Positions 7,815-14,595 of a stretch of DNA of 17,611 nt are shown here, piece after piece (the first letter of the stretch is position 1; each line of letters opens with the position of its first letter). The notes below the pieces were generated by a model. The model made no database searches. It had not been told where the DNA came from and saw nothing but the letters and a program-made list of their open reading frames with translations. Source of the stretch: RGIG6291 sp964602275 (GTDB taxonomy: Bacteria; Bacillota; Clostridia; TANB77; UBA1234); contig CAZRQF010000021.1 of NCBI GenBank assembly GCA_964602275.1, forward strand, positions 1 through 17,611, in the 5' to 3' direction. A program made the position numbers and the translations under genes.

Positions 7815-8399
7815 TTATTTTGCAAGCTCTATTACTTTATTCATAACATTATCCATTATTTTTTGTAAAGTTTCGGTGCTTTGCTCTTCGTCTTCATATT
7901 CATTTAAGTAAATCGGCTTGCCTATTTTTATCGTAATTTTACTTAAAAACTTAAAAGTGCCATTTACTCCTATCGGAACAATTGGTGACTTAGATTTTAG
8001 AGCTATAAGTGCAGCTCCCTTTTTAGGTTTTACGCCTTTGGCTAAGCCATTTCTAGTACCCTCCGGGAAAATGATAAGTAAATCTCCCGCATTTAAAATA
8101 TCTATCGACTTCTTTATTGCCTCTTCACCGCCAGCACCTCTTTTTACTGGAAAACACCCCATGGCAAGCAAAAACTCTCTTTTGAATTTAGTTTTAAATA
8201 ATTCTTCTTTTCCCATTGCGTATGTCATTCTTTTTATATGTGAACCAATTACAACCGAATCAAATGCATGCAAATGATTTGGACAAAGTATAGCACCACC
8301 TGTTTTGGGTATATTCTCTAATCCTTCAATTTTCACTCTATAAATAATGTGACTTGCAATTTTACAAAAGAATTTTACAACGCTTCTGTTCCAACCCAT
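7815..8399 (-). CDS. plsC: 1-acylglycerol-3-phosphate acyltransferase
   Basis: Adds the second acyl chain to lysophosphatidic acid to make phosphatidic acid at the inner face of the membrane. The 194 residues carry the acyltransferase motif NHLHAFDS (NHx4D, catalytic H42 and D47), block II around FPVKRGAGGEEA (83-94), FPEGTRN (111-117) and the final VPIGVNG. An N-terminal hydrophobic stretch (about 9-20) fits membrane association. ATG at 8399 has AGGAGAGAGG upstream. It starts 16 nt after cmk on the same strand, so they form an operon, an arrangement shared with many Bacillota. Its 3' end abuts the hsdM remnant. Confidence 0.93.
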   Translation of the reverse strand: MGWNRSVVKFFCKIASHIIYRVKIEGLENIPKTGGAILCPNHLHAFDSVVIGSHIKRMTYAMGKEELFKTKFKREFLLAMGCFPVKRGAGGEEAIKKSIDILNAGDLLIIFPEGTRNGLAKGVKPKKGAALIALKSKSPIVPIGVNGTFKFLSKITIKIGKPIYLNEYEDEEQSTETLQKIMDNVMNKVIELAK

Positions 8400-8415
8400 T
8401 CTTTTTTCCTCTCTC

Positions 8416-9084
8416 CTAATTCTTTTTTGACTTTGAAAATATTATCTCTTTTACTTTTTCGTAAACCTCTTCTATTGTCATACTAGTGCTATCTATAATC
8501 GTAGCACCATCTGCAACTTTTAATGCGCCATATTCTTTGTTTATATCATTTTCATCACGCTTTTTTATCGACTCATAGACTTCATCATAAGTTGTTTTTA
8601 TACCCTTTTCTAACATTTCTTTATATCTTCTGTTTGCCCTTTCTTCTTGCTTGGCAGTTAGATATATCTTTACTTCTGCATTTGGAAAAACAACAGTCGT
8701 TATATCTCTTCCCTCCATAACAATATCATTATTCAAGGCAAATTTTCTTTGGAGTATTACAAGTTTTTCTCTTATTTCTCTTATTGCTGAAACTTGTGAA
8801 ACCAATGCATTAACATGTGGCATTCTTATCTCATCTGAAACATCTTCACCATTTAAAAATGTTATTTGTTTTGAACTTTCAAATTCAATATTGATTTTAG
8901 TTTTTTCTAATACTTTCAAAACATTTTCTAAATTCGCTATATCTACATCATTTCTTATCAAATTTAATGTAACAGCTCTATACATAGCACCAGTATCAAT
9001 ACACAAAAAACCTAATCTTTCTGATATAAGCTTACTAATAGTACCTTTTCCAGTACCTGCTGGTCCATCAATAGCAACAATCAT
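8416..9084 (-). CDS. cmk: Cytidylate kinase
   Basis: Phosphorylates CMP and dCMP with ATP in the cytosol, recycling pyrimidine nucleotides from RNA and lipid turnover. The 222 residues show the P-loop GPAGTGKGT (7-15), the CIDTGAMYRAVTL CMP-binding segment (about 28-40), GRDITTVVFPNAEVKIYLTA in the middle (GRDIGTVVFP in most relatives) and the ERANRRYKEM lid. ATG at 9084 follows a strong AGGAGGG. It heads the cmk-plsC operon, driven by the extended -10 promoter at 9118-9144. Confidence 0.96.
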   Translation of the reverse strand: MIVAIDGPAGTGKGTISKLISERLGFLCIDTGAMYRAVTLNLIRNDVDIANLENVLKVLEKTKINIEFESSKQITFLNGEDVSDEIRMPHVNALVSQVSAIREIREKLVILQRKFALNNDIVMEGRDITTVVFPNAEVKIYLTAKQEERANRRYKEMLEKGIKTTYDEVYESIKKRDENDINKEYGALKVADGATIIDSTSMTIEEVYEKVKEIIFSKSKKN

Positions 9085-9103
9085 AAACTCCCTCCTAAAA
9101 TCA

Positions 9104-9144
9104 ATCTATACATAGATATTATATCAACAACTTAGTTTTTTCAA
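9104..9144 (-). promoter_or_regulatory. cmk promoter with overlapping palindrome
   Basis: On the minus strand a perfect TATAAT (9118-9123) preceded by TGA forms an extended -10, with TTGAAA (9139-9144) 15 nt upstream. An inverted repeat ATCTAT-AC-ATAGAT (9104-9117) sits at the expected transcription start, in the place of a repressor operator. Confidence 0.7.
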
Positions 9145-9203
9145 GGAATTATTACTTGAATTTTATACATATTTTTTTATCACTTTTCATACCTTTTATT
9201 GAG

Positions 9204-9698
9204 GTGATAAAGATTAAGATAATAAACTTAAAAGTTAATTCTACAAAAATATTAATAGCTTTTTCTATAATAATTGCTATCATATTTATTCTTCTTGCTA
9301 CAAATAGAGTACTTAATATAAACAAACAAAAGAAATCTATTATTATGACAAATGAAAATTATACTACTATTCTAAACGACTGCCATAATAATATCGAAAA
9401 TTACTTGGGATTAGAAATTACTTTAAGTGGATATATTTTTAGAATGGATGATTTTTCTGATACACAATTCGTCATAGCTCGAGATATGCTAATAAATAGC
9501 ACACAAGCTCAAATTGTTGGATTTTTATGTACCTATGAAAATGCTGAAGAATTTGACGATAATTTATGGGTAAAAGCAACGGGCGTTATCACAAAAGGTA
9601 ATTTCAATGGTCAAGTACCAATTGTATCCATTAAAACATTAAAGAAAATAACAACACCTAATGATATTTTTGTATATCCACCAAATCAAAATTTTTAA
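9204..9698 (+). CDS. YcgQ/DUF1980-like (TIGR03943-type) membrane-anchored protein
   Basis: About 160 residues: a short basic N-terminus, one hydrophobic anchor (KILIAFSIIIAIIFILLATN), then a soluble domain resembling the C-terminal part of YcgQ, the small partner of UPF0718 (YcgR) permeases. Matching blocks are YLGLEITLSGYIFRMDDFSD, QFVIARDM, AQIVGFLC and LWVKATGVITKG. Relatives as I recall them have a Cys pair after ARxxM; here it reads INST. No permease partner is in the window. The start is uncertain: there is no in-frame ATG before the one ahead of TNENY, which would delete the anchor. Options are TTG 9156, GTG 9204, or a non-standard ATT 9213 that sits ideally behind GAGGTGAT (9201-9208). 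The coordinate given is the GTG. Function unknown. Confidence 0.75.
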   Translation: MIKIKIINLKVNSTKILIAFSIIIAIIFILLATNRVLNINKQKKSIIMTNENYTTILNDCHNNIENYLGLEITLSGYIFRMDDFSDTQFVIARDMLINSTQAQIVGFLCTYENAEEFDDNLWVKATGVITKGNFNGQVPIVSIKTLKKITTPNDIFVYPPNQNF

Positions 9699-9717
9699 TT
9701 ACTTATACTTAAAAGCA

Positions 9718-9743
9718 AAAAAGTCGCCACAAGGCGACTTTTT
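9718..9743. terminator. Bidirectional terminator between the DUF1980-like gene and ytvI-like gene
   Basis: An 11-bp stem AAAAAGTCGCC (9718-9728) with its complement (9733-9743) around ACAA, GC-rich at the top and A/T-tracts at the feet. It lies between convergent stop codons at 9698 and 9755. Confidence 0.9.
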
Positions 9744-9754
9744 GTTTATGTTTT

Positions 9755-10855
9755 TTACTTTTCATCAAATAAATCTTTGAAAAATCCTTTTTCTAATTGC
9801 TTTGCAAATATACATTTTAAAGCCATCAAAGTTATCGGTCCTAATATTAATCCAAATACTCCAGCTGCTTTAAAGCCTGCATACATAGCAAATAAAGTAA
9901 TTAAAGGATGAATTCCTAGCTGCTTGCTTACAAGTTTTGGTTCAATAAACTGTCTTATTATATATATAATAAAATATGTCACAATAACTGCTGTACCAAA
10001 ACCATATTGACCTGTAACAAATAACCATATTGCCCAAGGAACTAATACTGTTCCAACTCCTAGTATAGGTAGTATATCAATGATTGCAATTATTAATGCA
10101 AGTGAAAACGGATACGCAATGTTAAATCCAAGTAATCTATATATGTTAAATGCTAAAAATAATTCCGCAAAAGTTATAACTATTATTTTAGCGTAAACTC
10201 TAATATAACTTCCTATTGTAGAAAAAGTTTCTCCAACAACTTCTTTAATCTTCTTTATCCATGACTTTGGAAAATGATGCTCCATCAAGTCTATGACATA
10301 TATTCTATCTTTAGTAAAGAAAATTAATGCAAGTATAGTAATTGTTATATTTATAAGTGTTGTTGGTATTGAAAATAACATTTGCAACACTTTAGTTAAT
10401 CCCTCACTTACCATTTCTCCAAGCTTTCCAACAAAACTCAATATTGAAGTTTCCATACCTTGAATGATTTCAGGAGTAATCTGCTCTGCATATTGAGTTG
10501 TAAAATCATCTATTATAGTTGTAACATTTTGAGTAATTTCCGAAATCGCAGGGCCTAAATTTGAAGAAAGACTAATAATTTCTTTTATAAGAGAAATACT
10601 TCCATAAGTTACCGCAACTCCGAGTATAATTGCTGTTAGCACAACAACAATTATTGAACTCATTCGTCTACTAAATTTAAGTTTATTCATGCAAAACTTT
10701 ATCACAGGTTCAATCAAAATAGCAATTACTCCTGCAATTAAAAACGGCATAAAATATACTGCTGACTTAAACAAGAAAATTAGTAAAATTAATGTCCCAA
10801 TAACTACTCCCACTCGCTCAACAATTTTTATGGTTCTCTTTCTATCTTTATCCAT
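9755..10855 (-). CDS. ytvI: AI-2E family transporter, YtvI-like membrane protein
   Basis: 366 residues of a polytopic membrane protein. Hydrophobic segments lie near residues 15-50 (two), 65-85, 155-180 and then several from about 220 to 350, with a long extracytoplasmic-type loop at about 90-150. The PALI-like core (ALIIAIIDILPILGVGTVLVPW) and the end with FIEPKLVSKQLGIHPLITLFAMYAG and GLILGPI are hallmarks of the AI-2E/PerM family. Length and layout suit the sporulation membrane protein YtvI rather than TqsA; family members include exporters and Na+/H+ antiporters, so the substrate cannot be assigned. ATG at 10855 has GAGGTG upstream. The 149-bp upstream gap holds DnaA-box-like sites and a CCATAT-A-ATATGG palindrome. 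Confidence 0.85.
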   Translation of the reverse strand: MDKDRKRTIKIVERVGVVIGTLILLIFLFKSAVYFMPFLIAGVIAILIEPVIKFCMNKLKFSRRMSSIIVVVLTAIILGVAVTYGSISLIKEIISLSSNLGPAISEITQNVTTIIDDFTTQYAEQITPEIIQGMETSILSFVGKLGEMVSEGLTKVLQMLFSIPTTLINITITILALIFFTKDRIYVIDLMEHHFPKSWIKKIKEVVGETFSTIGSYIRVYAKIIVITFAELFLAFNIYRLLGFNIAYPFSLALIIAIIDILPILGVGTVLVPWAIWLFVTGQYGFGTAVIVTYFIIYIIRQFIEPKLVSKQLGIHPLITLFAMYAGFKAAGVFGLILGPITLMALKCIFAKQLEKGFFKDLFDEK

Positions 10856-10876
10856 AAAACACCTCTATTCATATTT

Positions 10877-10991
10877 TTATCCACAGAGATATTTTCCCAT
10901 ATAATATGGATAAATGCAAGCAAATTATATATTTGTTGGTCGTGCAAATTTAAAATTTAAAAAGTTTTCTTTTAACAATATTTTATCCACT
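10877..10991. promoter_or_regulatory. Cluster of three DnaA-box-like sequences
   Basis: TTATCCACA, a perfect consensus DnaA box, lies at 10877-10885; TTATCCATA (one mismatch) on the minus strand at 10905-10913; TTATCCACT (one mismatch) at 10983-10991. A 13-bp palindrome CCATATAATATGG at 10897-10909 lies between and overlaps the second site. The cluster is upstream of the ytvI-like gene, where DnaA binding could regulate it or titrate DnaA. An AT-rich background raises the chance of random matches. Confidence 0.45.
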
Positions 10992-11004
10992 ATATGGCAA
11001 AATA

Positions 11005-11580
11005 TTATTTTTTATTTTTCTTATACCATTCTGCAAAATCATATTTAGCAGTTCCCCAAAACTTTGCCTCATAATCCCTGTCTTTTTCTCTAAGCTCACT
11101 CAAAGTTTCTGTTTCACCATCTGGAATATAAAACTTATCATGCCATCTGCCAACATTACCTTTAGTAACTAATGAAATTGTTCCTGTACTTCCACCCGCA
11201 AACACTATTGGCTCTTGTCCTGGTTCACAATATGCAAAGCAATCTTCCAATCTAGCCTTTCTATTCGTTTCATTCTTCATTAATTCTAAAAATTTTTCAA
11301 CACCAATTTGCTTATCAAAATAAGCATTATATGGGCCAGGCAAGCCGCCCAACGCTTCAATATATAATCCCGAATCTGATTTTATACATGGTTTACCTAA
11401 TTTTTCGCAAGCATACTTAACACTAAAAGCTACAACTTCCTTACAACTTTTGGCTTGTATTTCTAGTATTTCAAAATCAGGATTTTTGATTTCTATATCA
11501 AAACCATATTTATCCCTAAAAATATATTGTGCTTCCTCAAATTTTCCTCTATTTCCTGTTAAATATACTGGTTTTTCCAT
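11005..11580 (-). CDS. HAM1/ITPase-like non-canonical purine NTP pyrophosphatase
   Basis: 191 residues. The N-terminal TGNRGKFEEAQ (8-18) is the HAM1/RdgB/ITPA nucleotide-binding motif, and SDSGLYIEALGGLPGPYN (68-85) is the second family signature with the catalytic-type Asp pair region. Known members hydrolyse ITP, XTP and dITP to monophosphates, keeping damaged purines out of nucleic acids. The C-terminal half (FAGGSTGTIS, then KFYIPDGETETLSEL) is divergent from housekeeping RdgB, and ARLEDCFAYC replaces the usual catalytic block around RxARF. This may be a specialised paralogue. ATG at 11580 follows AGGGGG. It lies 57 nt downstream of the P-loop kinase-like gene on the same strand, probably the last gene of the series. 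Confidence 0.78.
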   Translation of the reverse strand: MEKPVYLTGNRGKFEEAQYIFRDKYGFDIEIKNPDFEILEIQAKSCKEVVAFSVKYACEKLGKPCIKSDSGLYIEALGGLPGPYNAYFDKQIGVEKFLELMKNETNRKARLEDCFAYCEPGQEPIVFAGGSTGTISLVTKGNVGRWHDKFYIPDGETETLSELREKDRDYEAKFWGTAKYDFAEWYKKNKK

Positions 11581-11637
11581 ATTCTTTATTCCCCCTATTT
11601 TTTATAATTATTCATTTATTTAATATAATAATACACA

Positions 11638-12255
11638 TTATCTTTCAAAATCACAATCAGTTTTTGAAAAAATATTTTCGTTTTCTCTTTGTTTCATTTT
11701 GTTAAAATGAAAATCTATTTGATTTTCAAAGCAATCATTATTAGTGGTTCTATAATAATAATCTATTAAATTACTATCTTCTAAAGCAATTCGTTTTAGT
11801 GTTTCCAATCCACTCTTTTCTTCATCGTCAAGGTACTTTTTAAACTCATCTGATGACATATTCCCGCCTCTCGAAATAAAGTTTTTATATAATAAGTTCT
11901 GAGTTGCATCTACATATAAAATACTACAATTTTTCAATTCTAAGTTCTTCATTGTATATAATATACCTTCTAATGTTCTAAATCCAACAATAATATATTC
12001 AGAGGTTTCCGAATGTTCCATTCGCTTTTTTATCTCAGAATTAATTATGCATGAAGTAATATCATCACCATATTTTTCTTCAAGTCTATTAATCCATTCT
12101 GCCATTGTTAATTCAGAAGCATTTTGCTTATGTAATTCTCTCATAATTGGACCAGTATCAATCATTTCTACACTAGTTTTTTTTGCAATGTATTCCTTTG
12201 ACGAATACGATTTCCCACTAGCATGTGGACCTACTAAAAACAATACTTTCTTCAT
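11638..12255 (-). CDS. P-loop nucleotide-kinase-like protein
   Basis: 205 residues. The N-terminus KKVLFLVGPHASGKSYSSKE contains a Walker A motif (GPHASGKS, 9-16), followed by MIDTGPIMRELHKQ, which resembles the DTGxxxR substrate segment of NMP kinases and dephospho-CoA kinases. The middle EYIIVGFRTLEGI and CSILYVDA fit strands of the same fold, and FISRGGNMSSDEFKKYL fits a lid with an arginine. I cannot name a substrate. The AGGTGATGAA ribosome binding site precedes ATG 12255. It lies 104 nt after the U32-like gene and before the HAM1-like gene, so it may be part of one transcription unit handling an unusual nucleotide or small phosphorylated metabolite. Confidence 0.7.
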   Translation of the reverse strand: MKKVLFLVGPHASGKSYSSKEYIAKKTSVEMIDTGPIMRELHKQNASELTMAEWINRLEEKYGDDITSCIINSEIKKRMEHSETSEYIIVGFRTLEGILYTMKNLELKNCSILYVDATQNLLYKNFISRGGNMSSDEFKKYLDDEEKSGLETLKRIALEDSNLIDYYYRTTNNDCFENQIDFHFNKMKQRENENIFSKTDCDFER

Positions 12256-12359
12256 TTCATCACCTATTTTTCATACATATTTTTATTTTAAAGTTATTTT
12301 TATTAGTATTTTATCAAAATATTGTTTTTTCTTTAGTAGTTCTTTTTATCAAAGTAAAA

Positions 12360-13517
12360 TCACATTTTTAATTCATCATATTCGTTATATAATTTTTGCA
12401 AATAATCACAAACTTCTTCATTTCGCGTTATTGTTTTATTTGCAATATTATTACAATACCCACATGTGTTACAGTTGCCAGTACATTTTCCTTGGACAAA
12501 GAAATCAATAAAACCATCTAACTTTTTATTATCAATATATATATGTCTCTCACACTCTCTTGCTCTGCCAATTCCTCTTACTCTCTTTATCTCTTCATAA
12601 ATTTCTTTTCTATTATGTGGCACTATCTTTTTCAAAGTTAAATTTTCATTTTCCCAAGCTCCATGACCTTGTATTATTTCTAATAAATTTCCATCAAAAC
12701 TTCTCTCAACATAATACTTTACTCTTTTTACAAGTTCGTCTGTCGGAAAACCTCTTTCTGTTATCTTAAAATGGTCTATTCCAATATCTTCATAATATTT
12801 TATATCTTCTGGTCTGACCCATGGTGACTTTATATATTCATCAATATTCTCTAATTCTTTCTTTTGGCAATAAAACAAACTCCAATCTTCATAGGACTGA
12901 TTTATTGCTTCATTATTAGATGCATGTGCTAATCCATTTGTATGTGTATATATCATAGGACAATTTTTCAAACAACTATTCGTCACCAAAATTTCTAATT
13001 TTGCTGATTTCAAATTGTTTACCATATATTTCAAAGTTTTAAAATCCCTATTAATTTTCACAAAATCTACACATAAATAATCAGCACCAAGTTCTTCCCA
13101 ATATCTCGCTTTAGTATATGAATCTATGCAAGCAAATGTTGATACTCGTATTTTAAAGTCATTACTAAAATATTTTTTAACGAACACCAATATGTAAGGG
13201 TTTGTTACAGTTAAAGCATTCACACCAATATTTTTTAAATACCCCAAAAAATTTTTAAAATTTTCTTGCCATTCAACATTTTGCTCATTATTTGATAAAC
13301 AACTTCCATTTAACAAATAATTAAATCTAATTCCGCTTTCTCTTACCTTTTTTACATGATTTTCAAATATATTTTTATCAATATCTGCCAATGTGTTATC
13401 CGGTCTACCACCACCAATACAATCATATTTCAGTTTTCCATATACCTCATAAACTGGATATTTTTTTATTTTCTCAATTAAGTCATTATCAAAGTTTGTA
13501 GCTAATGATATTTTCAT
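12360..13517 (-). CDS. U32 peptidase-like protein with two cysteine clusters
   Basis: 385 residues. The central region has the U32 (PrtC/UbiU/UbiV-like) pattern: GVNALTVTNPYIL (98-110), RVSTFACIDSYTKARYWEELGADYLCVD, and the cysteine block NSCLKNCPMIYTH (181-193) with a further Cys at 217. SPWVRPEDIKYYEDIGIDHFKITERG (231-256) is the typical following segment. Several U32 proteins bind an Fe-S cluster through such cysteines and act in oxygen-independent hydroxylation or RNA modification; protease activity is not proven for most. A second cluster CTGNCNTCGYC (C345, C349, C352, C355) lies near the C-terminus. Start: an upstream ATG at 13535 precedes the AGGAGG, so ATG 13517 is chosen. It overlaps the aminotransferase end by 29 nt, implying coupling. 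Confidence 0.8.
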   Translation of the reverse strand: MKISLATNFDNDLIEKIKKYPVYEVYGKLKYDCIGGGRPDNTLADIDKNIFENHVKKVRESGIRFNYLLNGSCLSNNEQNVEWQENFKNFLGYLKNIGVNALTVTNPYILVFVKKYFSNDFKIRVSTFACIDSYTKARYWEELGADYLCVDFVKINRDFKTLKYMVNNLKSAKLEILVTNSCLKNCPMIYTHTNGLAHASNNEAINQSYEDWSLFYCQKKELENIDEYIKSPWVRPEDIKYYEDIGIDHFKITERGFPTDELVKRVKYYVERSFDGNLLEIIQGHGAWENENLTLKKIVPHNRKEIYEEIKRVRGIGRARECERHIYIDNKKLDGFIDFFVQGKCTGNCNTCGYCNNIANKTITRNEEVCDYLQKLYNEYDELKM

Positions 13518-14595
13518 GATTTTCCTCCTCTTCATACAATTTATTTTTCAAAATTTTCGAAATCCTTTCTATGAATTTATCATTTGTATTTGAGTCCTGA
13601 ATTGCAATTCTCATATGTAATTTGTTAAGTTCATCATATACTTTTACAACAGAAATTTCATTTTTTTCTAACGCATCAAAAAAGCTATATTCGAATGTAG
13701 TCTCTGTCATTACAATATTTGAATTGCTTTTCAAGCATTTGATTCCTAAGAGTTCCAACCTATTAATTAATTTAATTCTTTCAATATTTATTTTTTCGAT
13801 ATTTTTAGTCACTTCACTTCTCTGATTTTTTAACATTTCCAAAGCAACTTGACACGATATACTAGTAACTTCATTAATAGTTGTATTTTTTACATATTTT
13901 TGTTTAAAACTTTTATCACAAACGAGGTAACCTATCCTAAGTCCAGCTATTCCATACGCTTTTGAAAAAGATCTAAGTATAATTAGGTTTTGTGGTAATT
14001 TTGAATAATTTAATAGACTTTTATCATTTGAAAATTCAATTCCTGATTCATCAACTACAATTGGAATTTTTATACCTTGAGCAAATTTTAATATCTCGCT
14101 CGTGTTTACATAAATTCCAGTAGGATTATTAGGATTACATATATATACCATCCTCGTTTTTCTATCAATTGCTCTTTTCAAATTTACGAAATTAATTTTA
14201 AAATCTTTTAAATACACTCTTTTTGTGTATCCGCCCATAGCTGTTACTCCAAATTCTGCCTGATCAAAGCTATAAAAAGGTGTAACCAAATTGCCACCAT
14301 TTACAAATAATATTTTTATTATATTTAACAATACTCCATTTGCACCTGCACCAATAATTACTTCTTTATTCGTCTTTTCTTTTTTTCTAATCATTTCTAT
14401 TAATTGTTTAATTAACTTATTAGAAGGATAGGTATCTAAATTAGCTATTTTCACTTTTTCTATATTTCTATTACACAGATATCTACCTGATAATGTCATA
14501 TCTATTTCGTTATGTTTTGTCATGGAGTAATCTTCCAAATGATTCCTAGTAGAAATCATATATGCTTTATTTTTGAATAAGAATGGTATATACAT
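13489..14595 (-). CDS. HisC/CobD-like PLP-dependent aminotransferase
   Basis: 368 residues of a fold-type I, class I/II aminotransferase. Visible PLP-site features are GAGANGVLL (82-90, phosphate-binding loop), NPNNPTG (154-160, N157), the pyridine-nitrogen Asp in VVDESG (D182), SFSKAYGIAGLRIGY (209-223) with the Schiff-base Lys K212, and R220. Relatives include histidinol-phosphate aminotransferase and threonine-phosphate decarboxylase CobD. No other his or cob gene is in the window. In HisC the motif after Asp is DEAY; here it is DESG, so the Tyr near the cofactor is lost. The start at 14595 has GGAAGTGGAAAG upstream and overlaps the preceding fusion gene by 29 nt; an alternative ATG at 14616 lacks a binding site. 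Likely transaminates or decarboxylates a phosphorylated amino-acid-like intermediate (inference). Confidence 0.85.
   Translation of the reverse strand: MYIPFLFKNKAYMISTRNHLEDYSMTKHNEIDMTLSGRYLCNRNIEKVKIANLDTYPSNKLIKQLIEMIRKKEKTNKEVIIGAGANGVLLNIIKILFVNGGNLVTPFYSFDQAEFGVTAMGGYTKRVYLKDFKINFVNLKRAIDRKTRMVYICNPNNPTGIYVNTSEILKFAQGIKIPIVVDESGIEFSNDKSLLNYSKLPQNLIILRSFSKAYGIAGLRIGYLVCDKSFKQKYVKNTTINEVTSISCQVALEMLKNQRSEVTKNIEKINIERIKLINRLELLGIKCLKSNSNIVMTETTFEYSFFDALEKNEISVVKVYDELNKLHMRIAIQDSNTNDKFIERISKILKNKLYEEEENHENIISYKL

Noticed and set aside
13489..14595. Naming the aminotransferase hisC or cobD
   Set aside because: No histidine or cobalamin genes are adjacent and the DEAY motif is altered, so a specific name is not supported.
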